A DNA stretch of 64,000 nucleotides from Streptomyces massasporeus. Lineage in GTDB: Bacteria; Actinomycetota; Actinomycetes; Streptomycetales; Streptomycetaceae. The notes beneath the pieces are model-generated. The model saw only the letters and a program-made list of their open reading frames with translations. It ran no database searches and had not been told where the DNA came from. Shown piece by piece: positions 41,051-49,128 of this stretch. Made by a program: the position numbers and the translations under genes. The stretch covers positions 247,384-311,383 of the forward strand of contig NZ_BMSE01000008.1 of NCBI RefSeq assembly GCF_014648995.1, given 5' to 3'. Within the stretch, counting starts at the first letter, position 1. Each line of letters opens with the position of its first letter.

Positions 41051-42253
41051 ATGGCGACCGAACTGCCCCGCATCATCAGCGTCGACGACCACGTGATCGA
41101 GCCCGCCCACCTCTTCGACACCTGGCTGCCGGCCAAGTACCGCGAGCGCGGCCCGAGGGCGCTGACCGCCGGGATCGGTGAACTCGCCTACATCGGCGGT
41201 AAGTACCGGATCACCATGGACCCGGACGGCCAGCCCACCGACTGGTGGATCTACGAGGACCTGAAGTTCCCGTACAAGCGCAACATCGCCGCCGTCGGCT
41301 TCGACCGCGACCAGATGACCCTGGAGGGCATCACCCGCGAGGAGATGCGACGCGGCTGCTGGGACCCGAAGGCCCGCCTGGAGGACATGGACCTCAACCA
41401 TGTCGAGGCGTCCCTCTGCTTCCCGTCCTTCCCCCGCTTCTGCGGGCAGACCTTCGCCGAGGCGCACGACAAGGAGGTCGCCCTCGCCTGTGTGCGCGCC
41501 TACAACGACTGGATGGTCGAGGAGTGGTGCGGCGACAGCGGCGGGCGGCTCATCCCGCTGTGCCTGATCCCGCTGTGGGACGTCGGCCTGGCGGTCGAGG
41601 AGATCCACCGCAACGCCGCGCGCGGGGTGAAGGCCGTGACCTTCTCCGAGATCCCCACGCATCTCGGGCTGCCGTCCATCCACTCCGGCTACTGGGACCC
41701 GTTCTTCGCGGTCTGCCAGGAGACCGGGACGGTCGTCAACATGCACATCGGCAGCAGTTCCCAGATGCCCGCCGCCTCACCGGACGCGCCGCCCGCCGTC
41801 CAGGCCTCCCTCAGCTTCAACAACGCCATGGCCTCGATGATGGACTTCCTCTTCAGCGGGGTCCTGGTGCGCTTTCCGCGCCTCAAACTCGCCTACTCCG
41901 AAGGGCAGATGGGCTGGGTCCCGTACGCCCTGGAGCGCGCCGACGACGTGTGGGAGGAGCACCGTGCCTGGGGCGGGGTGCGCGACACGATCCCCGAGCC
42001 GCCGTCGACGTACTACTACCGGCAGATGTTCTGCTGCTTCTTCCGCGACAAGCACGGGGTGGCGTCGCTGGACGTGGTCGGCCGCGACAACGCCACCTTC
42101 GAGACCGACTACCCGCACGTCGACTCGACCTTCCCGCACACCAAGGAGGTCGCCCTCGACCACGTCAAGGGCCTCGACGACGAGACGGTGTACAAGCTGA
42201 TGCGGGGCAACGCCATCCGGATGCTCGACCTCGACCTGGACCGGGACCGCTGA
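41051..42253 (+). CDS. amidohydrolase-family (TIM-barrel, amidohydrolase_2) protein
   Basis: A 400-aa metal-dependent hydrolase/decarboxylase of the amidohydrolase_2 class. Seen: the N-terminal metal motif SVDDHVIEP (about residue 11), NMHIGSSSQMP (second His, about 230) and the late ETDYPHVDSTFPHT with the catalytic Asp near 350. Relatives include ACMSD-like decarboxylases and many uncharacterised proteins in steroid and aromatic catabolic clusters. The ATG at 41051 follows GGAGGGGACC. It starts an operon with two acyl-CoA dehydrogenases (9-bp and 6-bp gaps). Confidence 0.88.
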   Translation: MATELPRIISVDDHVIEPAHLFDTWLPAKYRERGPRALTAGIGELAYIGGKYRITMDPDGQPTDWWIYEDLKFPYKRNIAAVGFDRDQMTLEGITREEMRRGCWDPKARLEDMDLNHVEASLCFPSFPRFCGQTFAEAHDKEVALACVRAYNDWMVEEWCGDSGGRLIPLCLIPLWDVGLAVEEIHRNAARGVKAVTFSEIPTHLGLPSIHSGYWDPFFAVCQETGTVVNMHIGSSSQMPAASPDAPPAVQASLSFNNAMASMMDFLFSGVLVRFPRLKLAYSEGQMGWVPYALERADDVWEEHRAWGGVRDTIPEPPSTYYYRQMFCCFFRDKHGVASLDVVGRDNATFETDYPHVDSTFPHTKEVALDHVKGLDDETVYKLMRGNAIRMLDLDLDRDR

Positions 42254-42262
42254 GGCCCGCCG

Positions 42263-43396
42263 ATGGACCTGTCGTACACGCCCGAGGAGGAGGACTTCCG
42301 GGCCCGCCTGCGGGACTGGCTCGCGAGAGTGCTTCCCGCCCTCCCGCCCAAGCCGTCCCCCGACGACTGGCCGGGGCGGCGGGCCTACGACCTCGGCTGG
42401 CAGCGCCGGCTCCACGACGCCGGATACGCCGACGTCCACTGGGACGGCACACCGAGCGTTCGCCTGATCTTCCTGGAGGAGACCGAGAGGGCTGGCGCGC
42501 CCTACGTGGGTGCCAACTTCGTGGGCCTGCTGCACGCCGGTCCGACCATCGCCGCCGAGGGCACGGCCGACCAGCGGGCACGCTGGCTGCCGCCGATCCT
42601 GCGCGGCGAGGAGGTCTGGTGCCAGGGCTTCAGCGAACCGGGCGCCGGATCCGACCTCGCGGCCCTGCGCACGCGCGCGCGGCGCGACGGCGACGCCTAC
42701 GTGGTGACCGGCTCCAAGATCTGGACCTCCCACGCGGAAGTCGCCGACTGGTGCGAGCTGTTGGTCCGCACCGACCCCGGGGCGCCCAAGCACCGGGGCA
42801 TCACCTGGCTCGCCCTGCCCATGGACGCGCCCGGCGTCACCGTACGGCCGCTGCGCACGCTCGCCGGGTCGGCCGAGTTCGCCGAGGTCTTCCTCGACGA
42901 GGTGCGGGTGCCGGTGGCGAACCGGGTCGGGGACGAGAACGACGGCTGGCGCGTCACCATGGTGACGCTGTCCTTCGAGCGGGGCACGGCCTTCGTCGGC
43001 GAGGTCGTCGCCTGCCGGCGCGTGCTTGGCGAACTGGCCGTCGAGGCCCGCAAGAACGGCCGGTGGGACGACTCGGCCCTCAGGCGCCGACTGGGCAGGC
43101 TCGACGCCGAGTTCCGGGCGCTGTGGCGGCTCACCCAGTGGAACGTCAGCGCGGCGGAGGCATCGGGCGGGGTACCGGGCGCCGGCGGTTCGGTCTTCAA
43201 GCTCCGCTACTCGCACGCCCGCCAGGAGCTCTACGACGCCGCCGCGCAGGTGCTGGGCCCCGACTGCCTCGACCTGGACCGGCCCTGGGCCCTCGAACGA
43301 CTGAGCTCCCTGTCGTACACCATCGCGGCCGGCACCTCGCAGGTGCAGCACAGCATCATCGCCGAGCGCATCCTCGGCCTGCCGAAGGGACGGTGA
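42263..43396 (+). CDS. acyl-CoA dehydrogenase, FadE26-like subunit of a likely heteromeric pair
   Basis: A 377-aa acyl-CoA dehydrogenase with the full fold: MDLSYTPEEEDFRARLRDWL at the start, WCQGFSEPGAGSDLAALRTR (about residue 117-136, flavin/substrate loop), KIWTSHAEVADWCELLVRTD, and the C-terminal AAGTSQVQHSIIAERILGLP. Adjacent to a divergent second dehydrogenase gene (6-bp gap); such tandem pairs in actinobacteria form alpha2beta2 enzymes acting on steroid-type acyl-CoAs (ChsE1/ChsE2-like), where one subunit carries the catalytic Glu. The pairing here is inferred from gene arrangement. Confidence 0.88.
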   Translation: MDLSYTPEEEDFRARLRDWLARVLPALPPKPSPDDWPGRRAYDLGWQRRLHDAGYADVHWDGTPSVRLIFLEETERAGAPYVGANFVGLLHAGPTIAAEGTADQRARWLPPILRGEEVWCQGFSEPGAGSDLAALRTRARRDGDAYVVTGSKIWTSHAEVADWCELLVRTDPGAPKHRGITWLALPMDAPGVTVRPLRTLAGSAEFAEVFLDEVRVPVANRVGDENDGWRVTMVTLSFERGTAFVGEVVACRRVLGELAVEARKNGRWDDSALRRRLGRLDAEFRALWRLTQWNVSAAEASGGVPGAGGSVFKLRYSHARQELYDAAAQVLGPDCLDLDRPWALERLSSLSYTIAAGTSQVQHSIIAERILGLPKGR

Positions 43397-43402
43397 GGCG
43401 CC

Positions 43403-44554
43403 GTGCGGTTCCGCCTGACGGACGACCAGCGGGCCCTGCGGGACGGGTTGCGCGAGGCACTGGCCCGCCGGTTCGACGCGGCCGCGCTGCGGGCGGCCGT
43501 TTGTGCTGCCGGGGTGGAGGGCGGCACGGAGAGTGAGGGGACGGGCCGTCGCGGGGTGGGGGCCGGCTCTTCCGAAAGCGGCGGTGGCGGTGCGGGCGGT
43601 GACGGGACGGTCGGTTCCGGGACGGGTGGAGGCGGGGCGAGTGGTTCCGCGTCAGCCGGGGAGCGGGCGGGCGTGTCCGGGGCCGGTGGCGAACGGTCGG
43701 GTCGTGCCGGGGCCGGTGGCCGGCCAGTACGCGGTGCCGAGGCGGACGGGGGCGCCGCGGGGACCCGTCGAACGGCCGGATCGCCGCGGCTCGACCGGGC
43801 GTTGTGGCGGGCCCTCGGGGACCTCGGGTTCTTCGCGCTGCGGATGCCGGAGGCGGACGGCGGGGTCGGACTCGGCTTGCCGGAGGCGGTGTTGTTGTTC
43901 GAGGAGACGGGGCGGGCGCTGGTGCCCGGGCCGCTCGTCGCCACCCACCTCGCGGCAGGTGCCGTACCGGGTGCGGCCACCGGGGCGACGGTGGTGGCGG
44001 CCGTGGACGGCGGGCTCGTGGAGTGGCTGGGCGAGGCGGACGTCGTACGCGGGGACCCCACCGGGGCCGTGCCGCTGCGTTCGCTCGACCCGCTGACGCC
44101 CCTGCACCGGGTGCCTGCCGGGCGGGCCGCCCCCGACCCCGTCGCCGTCCTCCTCACCGCCGCCGAGCAACTCGGCACGGCCGGCCGCGTCTGCGAACTC
44201 GCGGCGCAACACGCCCGGGCGCGCGAACAGTTCGGCCGGCCCGTCGGGGCCTTCCAGGCCGTGGCGCACCTGTGCGCGGGGATCTTGGTCCGGGCGGAGA
44301 CGGCCCGCGCCGCGGTGTACGCGGCCGCCGTCACGGCCGACCCGGCCGACATCGCGGCGGCCCGGATCCTCGCCGACGAGGCCGCCGTGCGCGGCGCCCG
44401 CGACTGTCTCCAGGTGCACGGCGGCATGGGCTTCACCTGGGAGTCCGAGGTCCATCTGCATCTGAAACGCGCATGGGTTCGAACCCAGCGTGCGGGCGGT
44501 GTCACGGAGAGTGAGGAAGCTCTCGCCGCGGCTTTGTCGGCCGACTCGGCCTGA
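43403..44554 (+). CDS. acyl-CoA dehydrogenase-like partner subunit with a Gly/Ser-rich insertion
   Basis: A 383-aa acyl-CoA dehydrogenase-fold protein, the second of the tandem pair. The N-terminal helix (MRFRLTDDQRALRDGLREAL) is followed by about 100 low-complexity residues (about 34-132, Gly/Ser/Ala/Arg-rich, bases 43502-43797) where relatives have a short loop. The normal fold resumes at LWRALGDLGFFALRMPEADG and ends with DCLQVHGGMGFTWESEVHLH. The flavin-loop EPGAGSD motif is absent, so it is probably the non-catalytic partner. GTG start. Confidence 0.82.
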   Translation: MRFRLTDDQRALRDGLREALARRFDAAALRAAVCAAGVEGGTESEGTGRRGVGAGSSESGGGGAGGDGTVGSGTGGGGASGSASAGERAGVSGAGGERSGRAGAGGRPVRGAEADGGAAGTRRTAGSPRLDRALWRALGDLGFFALRMPEADGGVGLGLPEAVLLFEETGRALVPGPLVATHLAAGAVPGAATGATVVAAVDGGLVEWLGEADVVRGDPTGAVPLRSLDPLTPLHRVPAGRAAPDPVAVLLTAAEQLGTAGRVCELAAQHARAREQFGRPVGAFQAVAHLCAGILVRAETARAAVYAAAVTADPADIAAARILADEAAVRGARDCLQVHGGMGFTWESEVHLHLKRAWVRTQRAGGVTESEEALAAALSADSA

Positions 44555-44982
44555 CGGGCCGTCTGGCTGCGCTATCGCCGTACGCGCTCCCGGAGATGTC
44601 GCGGATCGTGGCATACCGGAATCACGGAGCGTTGATATCGGCTTGTGTCCTCAGTGTGACTCGTTACGGCCTGGAGTCGATTGCGCGCTCCGGTACCTTG
44701 TGTCAAATGCGAGTGGCTCCGAGCGCAGTGCGACCCCGTGTCGCCGCCTGTTCGACTGCCCGCGGCGAGCGTCGCACAGTATGCCGCACGGGTACTCCTT
44801 CGCGCTGGAATATGCCCGAAGCGCTTGTTGGCGTGACTGTACGTCAACCATGCTGTCCCACAAGGGATTCACGTTCCGTGATCCTTGTCCCGGCCGTTGT
44901 TCTGGCCATGCAGAAAATGGCTACGATCGTGGCCCTCGTGAGGCGCGAGCCTAAGTGTCCGCCGGTTCGGATGGTGTGAGCG
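44555..44982. other. 428-bp non-coding region, lower GC, before the HATPase gene
   Basis: No convincing gene: the ORFs crossing it have no family features and poor GC3 bias. Base composition is clearly less GC-rich than the flanks. A possible promoter is TTGTTC (44897-44902), 19 bases, TACGAT (44922-44927), with the HATPase GTG about 55 bp downstream. Its length suggests further upstream regulation. Confidence 0.5.
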
Positions 44983-45477
44983 GTGCAGGTGCTTCAAGTG
45001 CAGCTGGAGATCCGGCCCGACCCCGCAGAAGTGGGGCGTGCCCGGCGGTGGGCCCGCTCCCGCCTGGCCGGGTCCGGCATACAGGCCGACGAACCCCTCG
45101 CCGAGACGCTGATCCTGCTCGTCTCCGAGCTCGTCACCAACGCCGTGGTGCACACCGGCCGTCCCGCGGTCCTGCGGCTTTCGCTGCCGCACGTGGTGAC
45201 GGAGGAGGCCACGGTCCGTCTCGAGGTCGCGGACCGCAGCGGCCGGGCCCCCGTGCCCCGGTGCGCCGGTGACGAAGCGACCGGCGGCCGGGGGCTGGCG
45301 CTCGTCGACGGGCTCGCCGACCGCTGGGGCTGGAGCGTCGAGGCAACCGGCAAGCGCATCTGGTGCGAACTGGACCGGTGTGCGAAGTCCCGCGACCTCA
45401 CGGCGTCGTGCGGGGGCGGCGTGACGGCCTACGGTGGCGGGGCGGCCTACGAGGGGCTGGCGTACGAGGCTGTGTAG
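44983..45477 (+). CDS. RsbW-like HATPase_c_2 ATP-binding protein
   Basis: A 164-aa GHKL ATPase of the short Streptomyces class. Seen: N-box ETLILLVSELVTNAVVHTGR (about residue 47-66), G1-like VADRSGRAP (about 88) and G2-like GGRGLALVDGLADRWGWSVE (about 103-122). These proteins are homologues of anti-sigma serine kinases and may act on STAS proteins such as that at 38249, though no link is shown. GTG start. The C-terminal 25 residues are Gly/Tyr-rich and divergent. Confidence 0.88.
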   Translation: MQVLQVQLEIRPDPAEVGRARRWARSRLAGSGIQADEPLAETLILLVSELVTNAVVHTGRPAVLRLSLPHVVTEEATVRLEVADRSGRAPVPRCAGDEATGGRGLALVDGLADRWGWSVEATGKRIWCELDRCAKSRDLTASCGGGVTAYGGGAAYEGLAYEAV

Positions 45478-45926
45478 CGCCGCCGGCCGCCGAGACCGCC
45501 GACCGCGGTCCGCGCCTGCCCGGGCGTGGAGGACGACGGCACGTGCCGCGGGTTCGTGCGGCGGGGCCGGGGCACGGATGCACGGCGGGTCGGCAGGTTC
45601 CCTCGGGGGATGCGGCGATGCGCCGGGACGTGCTTCCGTGCGCGCCTACGGCAAAAGCCGCATGAGTGACATATCGCCGAACGGGTGTTGACGCGTCGTG
45701 ACTGGTTGCTCACGCTTGTGGTCAGCGATTCGCCGTGAGGGGACGACGAGGGCTTCGGTGGACGGCAGCCCTCGTCGAGTGTGAGTCGTGATTCGGCGTC
45801 GGCTCCCTTCAGGGCCAGGGAGTCGGGGCGGGAGCGCCGAAGTCGGGTGGCGGCGCGCGCTGGCGTGCTCGGGGCGAGCAGCGCGGCGCCGCCATCCAGC
45901 TTCAGCGGGTGGCGGCCCGGCCCGGC
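45478..45926. other. non-coding gap with a strong terminator hairpin
   Basis: About 450 bp without a supported gene. A perfect 11-bp stem (CGACGAGGGCT with AGCCCTCGTCG, 12-base loop) lies at 45744-45777 and probably terminates transcripts from both sides (HATPase gene and the convergent cyclase gene). The rest shows no repeats or promoter I can support. Confidence 0.6.
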
Positions 45927-46853
45927 CTACAGGACGGCGACGGGCGCCACCGGAGAGCCGGTCGCCCCGGTGAACGGTTCGGGGGTCGCCGTCAGCAGGA
46001 ACACATAGCGGCCCGCTTCTCCACAGGCTGTGGACAACTTTTCGAGATTCCAGTTCTGCCCCTGGGGCATGCCCATCTCCACGAGGTGGAGGGCGTGCAC
46101 GGGCAGCCAGAGATCCGCCACCTCCGGCGGGAACACCTCGAAGGTCAGGGTGTCGTTGGCGACCGCTGCCACATCGCGCGCGTGGAACCACTCCGGCGTG
46201 CGGATCGACAGCCCCGGTGACGGATACGCGTAGCCGTGCCGGTCCCCGGCCAGGCAGGCCTGGATCTGTCCGGTGCGTACGAGCACGACGTCACCGGCCC
46301 GCACCCGTGTGCCGGCCAGTTCCTCGGCGGCGTCCAGGTCCTCGGGCGTGACGGCGTACCCACCGTCGAGCCGGTCCGTGCCCCGGGCCCGGGCGACGTC
46401 CAGCAGCACCCCGCGCGAGACGACGTGCCGGACCGTGCCGATACCGCTGAACCCGGCGCCGCCGTGCGGGGTGACGGTGTGCGCCGGGCGGCCGTTGTAG
46501 AGCCGGCCCGAGTGCGAGACATGGGACAGGGCGTCCCAGTGGGTGGCCGCCTGGAGCCCCATGGTCACGATGTCGTCGCTGCACGCGACCGTGCCGGGGC
46601 CGAAGATCTCCTGGTTGATCTGCACCATGGCGTGCAGGGGATCGACCCGGCCGGGGATCATGCCGGTCTGCACGCCGTCCTGCTGGAGAGGCAGTGCCAG
46701 TGGGACGCGATGGCCGGTGCGGACGGTGGCCGCGGCCTGCCTGACGACCTCGTCGGTGATCAGGTTCAGGGTGCCGACCTCGTCGTCGGTTCCCCAACGG
46801 CCCCAGTTGTTCACGCGCTTGGCGATGTCGTGGAACGCGTCCGGCAGCGACAT
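45927..46853 (-). CDS. cyclase-family (kynurenine-formamidase-like) hydrolase
   Basis: A 308-aa member of the cyclase/KynB superfamily of metal-dependent amide/lactone hydrolases. The metal motif is ATHWDALSHVSHSGRLYNGR (about residue 88-107, HxDxxxH core). Further signatures are DVVLVRTGQIQAC and the C-terminal ALHLVEMGMPQGQNWNLEKL. It is divergent from the SDR/dehydrogenase operon and shares the operator pair at 46884-46930, so it belongs to the same regulon and probably opens a ring (lactone or amide) in the degradation route. Substrate unknown. Confidence 0.85.
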   Translation of the reverse strand: MSLPDAFHDIAKRVNNWGRWGTDDEVGTLNLITDEVVRQAAATVRTGHRVPLALPLQQDGVQTGMIPGRVDPLHAMVQINQEIFGPGTVACSDDIVTMGLQAATHWDALSHVSHSGRLYNGRPAHTVTPHGGAGFSGIGTVRHVVSRGVLLDVARARGTDRLDGGYAVTPEDLDAAEELAGTRVRAGDVVLVRTGQIQACLAGDRHGYAYPSPGLSIRTPEWFHARDVAAVANDTLTFEVFPPEVADLWLPVHALHLVEMGMPQGQNWNLEKLSTACGEAGRYVFLLTATPEPFTGATGSPVAPVAVL

Positions 46854-46883
46854 GAGTCCTCCCCGGGGCTTGTGTTCCCGTAT

Positions 46884-46930
46884 CTGACGGGTCGTAGAAT
46901 TCGGGCATCGAGAATCTAACGGTCCGTCAG
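46884..46930. promoter_or_regulatory. two regulon operators between the cyclase and SDR genes
   Basis: A left site, CTGACG-ggt-CGTAGA (46884-46898, only the left arm intact), and a right site, CTAACG-gtc-CGTCAG (46916-46930, one mismatch), lie in the 104-bp gap between divergent starts. Their spacing (32 bp centre to centre) is near that of the other paired sites. Confidence 0.65.
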
Positions 46931-46957
46931 AAACCGTGGGACGGGAAGGGGCCGGGC

Positions 46958-47872
46958 GTGGGGAACTTCTTGGCAGGCAAGGTCGTCGCCGTCACCGGGG
47001 CAGGGCGGGGCATCGGCCGGGCGGTCGCACTCGCGGCGGCGGCCGAGGGCGCGAAGGTCGTGGTCAACGACTACGGCGTCGCGGTCGACGGAGCCTCACC
47101 GACGAGCGAGATCGCCCAGGCCGTCGTCAAGGAGATCGAGGCGGCGGGCGGGGAAGCGGTGGCCGTCGCCGACGACATCTCCACGATGGCGGGCGGGCAG
47201 CGGGTCGTGGACGTGGCGCTGGAGTCGTACGGGCGGCTGGACGGGGTCGTCTGCGTGGCCGGGATCCTGCGCGAGCGGATGCTGTTCAACATGACCGAGG
47301 AGGAGTGGGACCCGGTCGTCGCGACGCATCTGAAGGGCACGTTCACGGTGTTCCGGGCGGCCTCCGCGGTGATGCGCGGGCAGCGGGCCGGGACGCTGAT
47401 CGGCTTCACCAGCGGCAACCACCAGGGGTCGGTGTCGCAGGCCAACTACAGCGCGGCGAAGGGCGGGATCATCTCGCTGGTGCGCAGCGCGGCGCTCGGG
47501 CTGCACAAGTACGGGGTGACCGCGAACGCGGTGGCGCCGGTCGCGCGGACCCGGATGTCGGCGGGGGTGCCGATGGAACTGGCGGAGATCGGGGAGCCGG
47601 AGGACGTCGCCGCGCTGGTGGTGTACCTGCTGTCCGACGCGGCCTCCCGGGAGGGGATCACCGGGCAGGTGTACACGGTCGCCGGGGAGAAGATCGCGGT
47701 ATGGGCTCAGCCGCGGGAGCTGCGGGCGGCGTATGCCTCCGGCGGGTGGACGGTGGAACGGATAGCGGAGTTCCTGCCCGGGTCGGTGGGGGTGGATCCG
47801 ATGCCGTTGCTGGAGCGGGTGGCGGGGATGGAGAGGGCTGCGGCTCGGGGGGAGCGGCCGAACGCCCAGTAG
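46958..47872 (+). CDS. SDR-family 3-hydroxyacyl-CoA-type dehydrogenase
   Basis: A 304-aa short-chain dehydrogenase of the MFE-2/Hsd17b4-like class. Seen: NAD-binding GAGRGIGRAVALAAAAEG (about residue 14-31), VVVNDYGVAVDG, catalytic YSAAKGGIISL (Tyr-x3-Lys, about 167) and NAVAPVARTRM. Members oxidise 3-hydroxyacyl-CoAs of bulky substrates such as steroid side chains. GTG start, with a purine-rich GGGAAGGGG upstream. It leads an operon with the acyl-CoA dehydrogenase and the Zn alcohol dehydrogenase. Confidence 0.88.
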   Translation: MGNFLAGKVVAVTGAGRGIGRAVALAAAAEGAKVVVNDYGVAVDGASPTSEIAQAVVKEIEAAGGEAVAVADDISTMAGGQRVVDVALESYGRLDGVVCVAGILRERMLFNMTEEEWDPVVATHLKGTFTVFRAASAVMRGQRAGTLIGFTSGNHQGSVSQANYSAAKGGIISLVRSAALGLHKYGVTANAVAPVARTRMSAGVPMELAEIGEPEDVAALVVYLLSDAASREGITGQVYTVAGEKIAVWAQPRELRAAYASGGWTVERIAEFLPGSVGVDPMPLLERVAGMERAAARGERPNAQ

Positions 47873-47894
47873 CTCGGGGGTTCGGGCTTCACGG

Positions 47895-47944
47895 CGGGTG
47901 TGGGTTTCGTCGTGGCTGGTCGCGCAGTTCCCCGCGCCCCTGGG
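47895..47944 (-). repeat. dispersed intergenic repeat, copy 5
   Basis: GGTCGCGCAGTTCCCCGCGC with a GGGTGTGGGTTTCGTCGTGG arm before it, same orientation as the 35873 and 39386 copies. It separates the SDR and acyl-CoA dehydrogenase genes of one apparent operon. Confidence 0.75.
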
Positions 47945-47979
47945 CAATCCGCCCCTGCGGCATCGAGAGGAGAACCCTG

Positions 47980-49128
47980 ATGGACTTCGACTTCGGCCCG
48001 GAGCACGATGCGTTCCGCAGCGAAGCTCGTGACTGGCTGGCTTCGCACGTCAGCGGCGCTGCCGACCGCCGCACTTGGGAACACACCCTCGGTGCCGCCG
48101 GGTGGATCGGGCTCGGGTGGGGGGAGGACGGCTACGGGAATCGCAGGGCCACCCTCACCCAGCAGGTCGTCTGGGCCGAGGAGTACGCGCGGTCGGGGGC
48201 GCCGGCGCGGTCCGGGCACATCGGGGAAAACCTGCTGGCGCCCACGCTCCTCGCCCACGGCACCGACGAGCAGAAGGCGCGGTTCCTGCCCCCGATCGCC
48301 GCCGGTGCGGAACTCTGGTGCCAGGGCTACAGCGAACCCGGCGCCGGATCGGACCTGGCCGGTGTCCGTACCGCGGCCGTGCGCGAGCCGGACGGCCGTA
48401 CGTACCGGGTGACCGGGCAGAAGATCTGGACGTCGCTCGCCCGCGAGGCGGACTGGTGTTTCGTGCTGGCCAGGACCGAGCCCGGCTCGGTGCGGCACCA
48501 CGGGCTGACCTTCCTGCTCGTCCCCATGGACCAGCCCGGCCGGATCGAGGTCCGCCCCATCCGCCAGATGACCGGCACCAGCGACTTCAACGAGGTCTTC
48601 TTCGACGGCGCGCACGCCGAGCACGTCGTCGGCGGCGAGGGCGACGGCTGGCGCGTCGCCATGAGTCTGCTCGGCTTCGAACGCGGGGTGTCCACGCTGG
48701 CCCAGCAGATCGGGTTCGCCGAGGAACTGGGCGCTGTGGTGCGGGCGGCCGTGGCGTCGGGCGCGGTGCACGACCCGGTCGTACGGGAGCGGCTCGTGCG
48801 TCAGTGGGCCGAGCTGCGGACGATGCGCTGGAACGCCCTGCGCACGCTGGGGGGTTTTGGTGACGCGGGTGCCCCGAGCGTGACCAAGCTGCTGTGGGCC
48901 GGCTGGCATCAGCGGCTCGGCGAGCTGGCGGTGCTGGTGCGGGGTGCGGCGGCGGGGGTGGGCCCCGCCGACTGGTCGGCCTCGGCACCGTACGAACTGG
49001 ACGCCGCGCAGCACCTGTTCCTCTTCTCGCGGGCCGACACGATCTACGGCGGCTCGGACCAGATCCAGCGCACGATCATCGCCGAGCGGGTGCTCGGCCT
49101 GCCCAGGGAGCCCAAGGGGGCCGTGTGA
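47980..49128 (+). CDS. acyl-CoA dehydrogenase (third of the island)
   Basis: A 382-aa acyl-CoA dehydrogenase: MDFDFGPEHDAFRSEARDWL, WCQGYSEPGAGSDLAGVRTA (about residue 114-133), KIWTSLAREADWCFVLARTE and the terminal IYGGSDQIQRTIIAERVLGL, all expected elements of the FadE17/FadE26-like group. The ATG at 47980 follows GAGAGGAGAA. Its stop shares one base with the alcohol dehydrogenase start (TGATG). It likely performs a second alpha-beta oxidation in the same pathway as the 42-44 kb pair. Confidence 0.9.
   Translation: MDFDFGPEHDAFRSEARDWLASHVSGAADRRTWEHTLGAAGWIGLGWGEDGYGNRRATLTQQVVWAEEYARSGAPARSGHIGENLLAPTLLAHGTDEQKARFLPPIAAGAELWCQGYSEPGAGSDLAGVRTAAVREPDGRTYRVTGQKIWTSLAREADWCFVLARTEPGSVRHHGLTFLLVPMDQPGRIEVRPIRQMTGTSDFNEVFFDGAHAEHVVGGEGDGWRVAMSLLGFERGVSTLAQQIGFAEELGAVVRAAVASGAVHDPVVRERLVRQWAELRTMRWNALRTLGGFGDAGAPSVTKLLWAGWHQRLGELAVLVRGAAAGVGPADWSASAPYELDAAQHLFLFSRADTIYGGSDQIQRTIIAERVLGLPREPKGAV

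Noticed and set aside
44596..44979. 127-aa + strand ORF in the gap before the HATPase gene
   Set aside because: No Shine-Dalgarno, no conserved motif and poor codon bias.
38249..45477. STAS protein and HATPase as a single partner-switch operon
   Set aside because: They are about 6.4 kb apart with unrelated genes between; a functional link is possible but not shown by arrangement.
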